From positions 1-59,599 of the forward strand of contig DQTK01000016.1 in the NCBI GenBank assembly GCA_015662815.1: a stretch of DNA of 59,599 nt, given 5' to 3'. This document shows, one piece after another, positions 56,499 through 59,599 of the stretch (position 1 is its first letter; every line of letters starts with the position of its first letter). A program made the position numbers and the translations under genes. The notes beneath the pieces are model-generated. The model worked only from the letters and a program-made list of their open reading frames with translations. It ran no database searches and was not told the DNA's origin. Source of the stretch: Aquifex aeolicus (GTDB lineage: Bacteria > Aquificota > Aquificia > Aquificales > Aquificaceae).

Positions 56499-57322
56499 CT
56501 CTTTGAGTAATACAAAGTTTCAAGAAGGTAAACGAGTGTATCTTTCATATCTTTCCTTGAAACCACCATATCTATTTGTCCTTTTTCTAAAAGAAATTCC
56601 GCCGTTTGAAAACCTTCGGGTAGTTTTTGTTTTATGGTCTGCTCTATAACTCTAGGTCCCGCGAAACCTATTAAGGCTTTAGGTTCTGCAATAATTATAT
56701 CCCCCAGAAAGGCAAAACTCGCCGATACACCTCCCATCGTAGGATTAGTGAGAACGCTTATGTACAGTATATTGTTTTTCTTCAAAAGACCTATACCGAA
56801 TGTTGTTTTAGCCATCTGCATCAAAGACAGGATACCTTCCTGCATCCTTGCTCCGCCGGAGGCTGAAAAAGCTATTAAAGGTGTCTTAGTCTCTATAGCT
56901 CTTTCACAAGCTCTGAAGAATCTTTCTCCTACAACAGAACCCATACTTCCGCCTATGAAGTTAAAATCCATCACGGCTAAAATGGCTTTTTTCCCTTTTA
57001 TATGCCCCTCGGCTATTACTATGGCTTCACTTAAGCCCGTTTCCTCTTGGGCTTTTTTTAGTCTATCTTTGTAGCTTTTTGTATCCTTGAAGTTAATGGG
57101 GTCAGTGGGTAGTATTTCCTCAAAAAGTATTTCCGGATTTTCTTCGTCTAAAGTGTACTTTATCCTCTCTCTGGCGGAAAGGGTAAAGTGATAACCACAA
57201 TTGGGACATACTTTCAAGTTCTTCTCAAGGTCGGGAGCATAAAGGAGGCTCTTACAGTTTGAACACTTAGTCCAAAGAGTCTCCTCTTTCCTTTTTTTAA
57301 AGAATTTATCGAGAAACCTCAT
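56480..57322 (-). CDS. accD: Acetyl-CoA carboxylase carboxyltransferase subunit beta
   Basis: Transfers CO2 from biotin to acetyl-CoA, together with AccA. The N-terminal C4 zinc finger is clear (CSNC, then CPNCGYHF, about residues 20-45). The crotonase-like carboxyltransferase domain has NFIGGSMGSVVGERFF, FSASGGARMQEGI and NPTMGGVSASFAFLGDI. Length 280 aa is normal. The start overlaps the PDO gene end by 4 bases. accA and the biotin carrier genes are not here; bioA lies 30 kb away. Confidence 0.95.
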   Translation of the reverse strand: MRFLDKFFKKRKEETLWTKCSNCKSLLYAPDLEKNLKVCPNCGYHFTLSARERIKYTLDEENPEILFEEILPTDPINFKDTKSYKDRLKKAQEETGLSEAIVIAEGHIKGKKAILAVMDFNFIGGSMGSVVGERFFRACERAIETKTPLIAFSASGGARMQEGILSLMQMAKTTFGIGLLKKNNILYISVLTNPTMGGVSASFAFLGDIIIAEPKALIGFAGPRVIEQTIKQKLPEGFQTAEFLLEKGQIDMVVSRKDMKDTLVYLLETLYYSKRCTISS

Positions 57323-58011
57323 TGGGCCTGTTCTTGTTCTCTTTTGAGTTTTTCGTAAACAGCCATCACATATCCGAGGAACGCATTCTCAGGTTGTGCT
57401 CCAACGAATTCCGCAGCACCTTTGTTTATAACTATTTTTGGAACTCCTACCACTTGAAATTGTTCGGCTAAATCTGGGTTTTCCGAAGCGTCTATAACCT
57501 TTGCGGTAATATTGTCATTTACCAGAGCGAAATCCCACGCCATTATCGCAGCAGCGGGACAGTATCCGCAGGTTGTTGTTACAAAAACCCATATATCTAT
57601 AGGGATATCTACACTTCGGAGGAGTTCTACGGTTTTTTCGGATAGCTGAGGGTTCCTTTGAGATACGTGGAATATACCGTTTATAAGTGTTGTGAATTCA
57701 AGTCCCGCCGGAAGGCCTATATACCTCATTCCGTAATCTTTTTCCCCTTCAATAACGATTGTCGGAACCCTATCAATACCGTATCTTTCCGTAATTTCTT
57801 TATCGGTAAAGGGAGATAATATCTCGAGTTTAATTTTATCCTGACCTACGGCATCCCCGATAACTTCAACGGTTTCTTTTAGAAGCTCCTCAGCAGTTTG
57901 GCAAGATTCACACCCGATAGCTTGGGAGAACAGTTTTATGTTTACCGGCTCTTTGAACTCTTTTTGAGCAAGCTCTTTCAATTGAGTCCTTACTTCAAGG
58001 TTCAGTAGCAT
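57319..58011 (-). CDS. Protein disulfide oxidoreductase (PDO), two thioredoxin folds
   Basis: 230-residue glutaredoxin-like protein typical of hyperthermophiles. The N-terminal thioredoxin unit has CESC (about residues 34-37) and its cis-Pro in DRVPTIVI. The C-terminal unit has CGYC (about residues 149-152) and cis-Pro in VGVPKIVI. PDO is held to form cytosolic disulfides, which are common in such organisms, and can be reduced by a thioredoxin reductase. AAGGAGGT precedes the ATG, so expression should be high. First gene of the unit with accD and the MgtC-type protein. Confidence 0.92.
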   Translation of the reverse strand: MLLNLEVRTQLKELAQKEFKEPVNIKLFSQAIGCESCQTAEELLKETVEVIGDAVGQDKIKLEILSPFTDKEITERYGIDRVPTIVIEGEKDYGMRYIGLPAGLEFTTLINGIFHVSQRNPQLSEKTVELLRSVDIPIDIWVFVTTTCGYCPAAAIMAWDFALVNDNITAKVIDASENPDLAEQFQVVGVPKIVINKGAAEFVGAQPENAFLGYVMAVYEKLKREQEQAQ

Positions 58012-58059
58012 TTGCTAACCTCCTTATCTATAAAGCTTAAGTAATATCTTAATTAATTG

Positions 58060-58734
58060 ATGGCAGAAATAACAGAGTTTAAAGAAAGCTCCTATGTGAG
58101 AAGTTTTAAGAAGTTGAGAATTGCAAATTTATTTGAAAGGAATGCCAACTTTAGGAAATTGAGGAGAAAGAACACCTTCTGGAAGGAAATAAGTGAAGCA
58201 ATGGCAGTTAGGGAAAGAATTAAGGATTATCTTATCAAAGACCCATCATACATAGTTATAGATGCGTGTTCAGGTAAAGGATTTTTGAGCACGATTGTGG
58301 GATTGATGCACCCTAAAACGAAGATTCTTGCCGTAGATAGGGATGAGGAAGCGGACCGTGAACACTTTAAATCTTTAAAAAACGTAGAGTTTGTGAATAT
58401 GGATATAATGAGTGATGATTTCTCTAAGCTTGTAAAGGAATCGGGTCAGCGGGTAATCCTTACGGGTATACATTTATGCAGAGAGCTTTCGGAAAGGTTT
58501 ATAGAAGTGGTTAACAGTTGTGAGAACGTGAAAACTGCCGTTCTCATTCCATGTTGTGAAGGAAACTTTCCGAGGGAAAAATATCAATTTCTTATAGATG
58601 AACTTGGAGTTTATGAGGCGTGGTGTTATTACTTGAAAGAAAAATTTGATGAAAACCTTAAGGTAAAGATGAAAAGGGATAAGAAAATCCTTTCCCCTAA
58701 GAATATAGTTTTAGCCGCAGAGAGAAATGGCTAA
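58060..58734 (+). CDS. Methyltransferase-like protein
   Basis: 224 residues with a Rossmann methyltransferase core. Motif I is VIDACSGKGFLSTIVG (about residue 66) and the acidic end of strand 2 is ILAVDRDEEAD. LTGIHLCRELSERF and LIPCCEGNFPREKY follow. The pattern LHLCRELS...PCC resembles a family of predicted RNA methyltransferases, but the target is not visible and the motif IV catalytic residues are not clear. ATG 58060 is used; a TTG directly before it is possible. It shares a 48-base divergent region with PDO and overlaps the next gene by 4 bases at the 3' end. Confidence 0.72.
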   Translation: MAEITEFKESSYVRSFKKLRIANLFERNANFRKLRRKNTFWKEISEAMAVRERIKDYLIKDPSYIVIDACSGKGFLSTIVGLMHPKTKILAVDRDEEADREHFKSLKNVEFVNMDIMSDDFSKLVKESGQRVILTGIHLCRELSERFIEVVNSCENVKTAVLIPCCEGNFPREKYQFLIDELGVYEAWCYYLKEKFDENLKVKMKRDKKILSPKNIVLAAERNG

Positions 58735-59531
58735 TCTATCTTTAATTTCTCCAGTAGTCTTAAATTCTTTAAAGCTCTTTCTCTACTTCCTTCTCTTCTA
58801 ATACCTTCAACAAAGTCTTGAACCATTTCCCTCAGTTTATCACCGTAGATTCTTTCCCTTTTAAAATCTCCATAAGTAATTTCTTCCTTTTGAAAATCCA
58901 TAACTATATCTTCTTTATCTGTTTTTACAGTCCACCTTCTCACCTGCTCATCAGGGTAATTCCAAGCTACCCTTAAAGTGAAAGGTATTTCTCCCTTTAC
59001 CCTTCCTTTCACTTCCCAAATCAATTTATTCTTTGAAACTTTCTCGAGTTTTATATCACCGAAGAGGTATTGGAGTATGTAAAAATCATGCCAAGCTAAA
59101 TCCCATAATGGATTTATATATCCGCTACCTTTGTTAAGGCGTTCTATCAGTATCTCTTTCGGATTTATTTGAGAAGGAAAACTTTTTACAACTTCCGAGT
59201 AAAGTTCTATCTCCGATATTTCAAGAAGAGGATTATTAGCTATTTTTAAAAATTCTTCGCTTGATAGTGCCGGGGGTTTTTCCAGTAAAACCGGTATACC
59301 TCTATTTAGAAGCTCCTTTGCTACTTTTATATGATTTTCGGGATTTACAGTCACTATCGCATAGCTTATCTCCTCTTTAACATCGCCAATATTACAGTAA
59401 AAAGGACAATCTTTACAAAGTTCAGATTTTTGCAGGTCTGTATCACATACAATGGGTTTTAGATTGAGCTCTCGTAATTTCCTCAGATACTTTGAGCCCA
59501 TATTTCCCAAACCTACCAGTAAAATGTGCAT
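58731..59531 (-). CDS. Gfo/Idh/MocA-family oxidoreductase
   Basis: NAD(P)-dependent sugar-type dehydrogenase fold, 266 aa, shorter than usual (about 330). The nucleotide loop GLGNMGSKYLRKL is at residues 7-19, and the family EKPP motif with its catalytic-region Lys is in VLLEKPPALSSEE (about residue 94). The C-terminal beta-sheet domain has GYINPLWDLAWHDFYILQYL, matching the GxxxDxxxHxxD pattern region. CKDCPFYC holds three cysteines and is unusual. Substrate unknown; a nucleotide-sugar or inositol-like substrate is typical. The last 68 bases of the window (59532-59599) show no supported gene. Confidence 0.82.
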   Translation of the reverse strand: MHILLVGLGNMGSKYLRKLRELNLKPIVCDTDLQKSELCKDCPFYCNIGDVKEEISYAIVTVNPENHIKVAKELLNRGIPVLLEKPPALSSEEFLKIANNPLLEISEIELYSEVVKSFPSQINPKEILIERLNKGSGYINPLWDLAWHDFYILQYLFGDIKLEKVSKNKLIWEVKGRVKGEIPFTLRVAWNYPDEQVRRWTVKTDKEDIVMDFQKEEITYGDFKRERIYGDKLREMVQDFVEGIRREGSRERALKNLRLLEKLKID

Positions 59532-59599
59532 AGGAATATTTTAAATCTGCCTTTTCCAATATCTTGCAGCTGTTTTTCTAATATAAAATAAAACCTAAT

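Noticed and set aside
1..59599. tRNA, rRNA, tmRNA or CRISPR array
   Set aside because: I saw no cloverleaf-type TTC-loop signature between genes, no rRNA-like GC-rich block and no regularly spaced repeats.
59532..59599. Tail of another minus-strand gene at the right edge
   Set aside because: Short frames there meet stops within about 20 codons and cannot be told from chance.

Overview
The window reads as a densely packed bacterial chromosome segment from the Aquificales, close to Aquifex aeolicus but not the VF5 type genome. Reasons: (i) the histone-deacetylase-like protein at 9974-11110 keeps the catalytic residues at the same numbers I remember for A. aeolicus HDLP (H131, H132, D166, D168, H170), yet differs from my memory of that sequence at many positions; (ii) Era and the metal-independent phosphoserine phosphatase closely resemble remembered Aquifex/Hydrogenobacter proteins without being identical; (iii) rpmH-yidD-yidC has no rnpA, as expected for this lineage; (iv) thermophile markers are present (branched-polyamine synthase BpsA, a two-CXXC protein disulfide oxidoreductase, Lys/Glu-rich proteins). 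No database search was possible.

Layout, left to right: a 5'-cut winged-helix gene and a broken lipoprotein gene; lipA facing ybeY-phoH; bpsA-M23 peptidase; DUF507; a methyltransferase behind atpC; gyrB-usp-acuC; a gap with a promoter, then a helical unknown gene, leuA and a DsbC-like protein; a CC-ended small protein, an aminotransferase, dksA and a flavodoxin on the minus strand; gmk-rpoZ-L,D-transpeptidase; a decayed gene; hisF facing away from atpB-usp-atpE-rpmH-yidD-yidC-cas6-DNA glycosylase (20-24.7 kb).

Further right: an unknown SHOCT-tailed protein; bioA-rsgA; a small broken gene; lysS divergent from ubiD-radC-modA; dcd-class IV aminotransferase-lipoprotein-hpf-secF-pilD-rhodanese; dusB; fliH-fliI; an IclR regulator; era-htpX-pspA-TPR protein-exbB-exbD-DUF218; lpxI-coaE; RNase G/E-bamD-rsfS; RNase H-M16 protease; rplY-pth; PDO-accD-mgtC; a methyltransferase-like gene and a Gfo/Idh/MocA oxidoreductase.

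Most same-strand neighbours overlap by 4-40 bases or lie a few bases apart, and many convergent pairs overlap at their 3' ends. Functionally unrelated housekeeping genes are stacked in the same transcription units. Some first-in-unit genes have a TATAAT-like box only 8-12 bases before the start codon and no Shine-Dalgarno sequence, while internal genes and some others have strong AAGGAGG-type sites. That suggests a mix of leaderless and leadered transcripts.

Themes are ATP synthase, membrane insertion and envelope assembly (yidC, yidD, secF, bamD, lpxI, ExbB/ExbD, M23, L,D-transpeptidase), ribosome assembly and hibernation (era, rsgA, rsfS, hpf, ybeY), DNA maintenance, cofactor and amino-acid synthesis, and flagellar export. 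No tRNA, rRNA, insertion sequence or CRISPR array was seen. The least explained items are the orphan cas6, the USP gene inside the atp operon, the TPR-ExbB-ExbD-DUF218 locus without TonB, and three broken genes.
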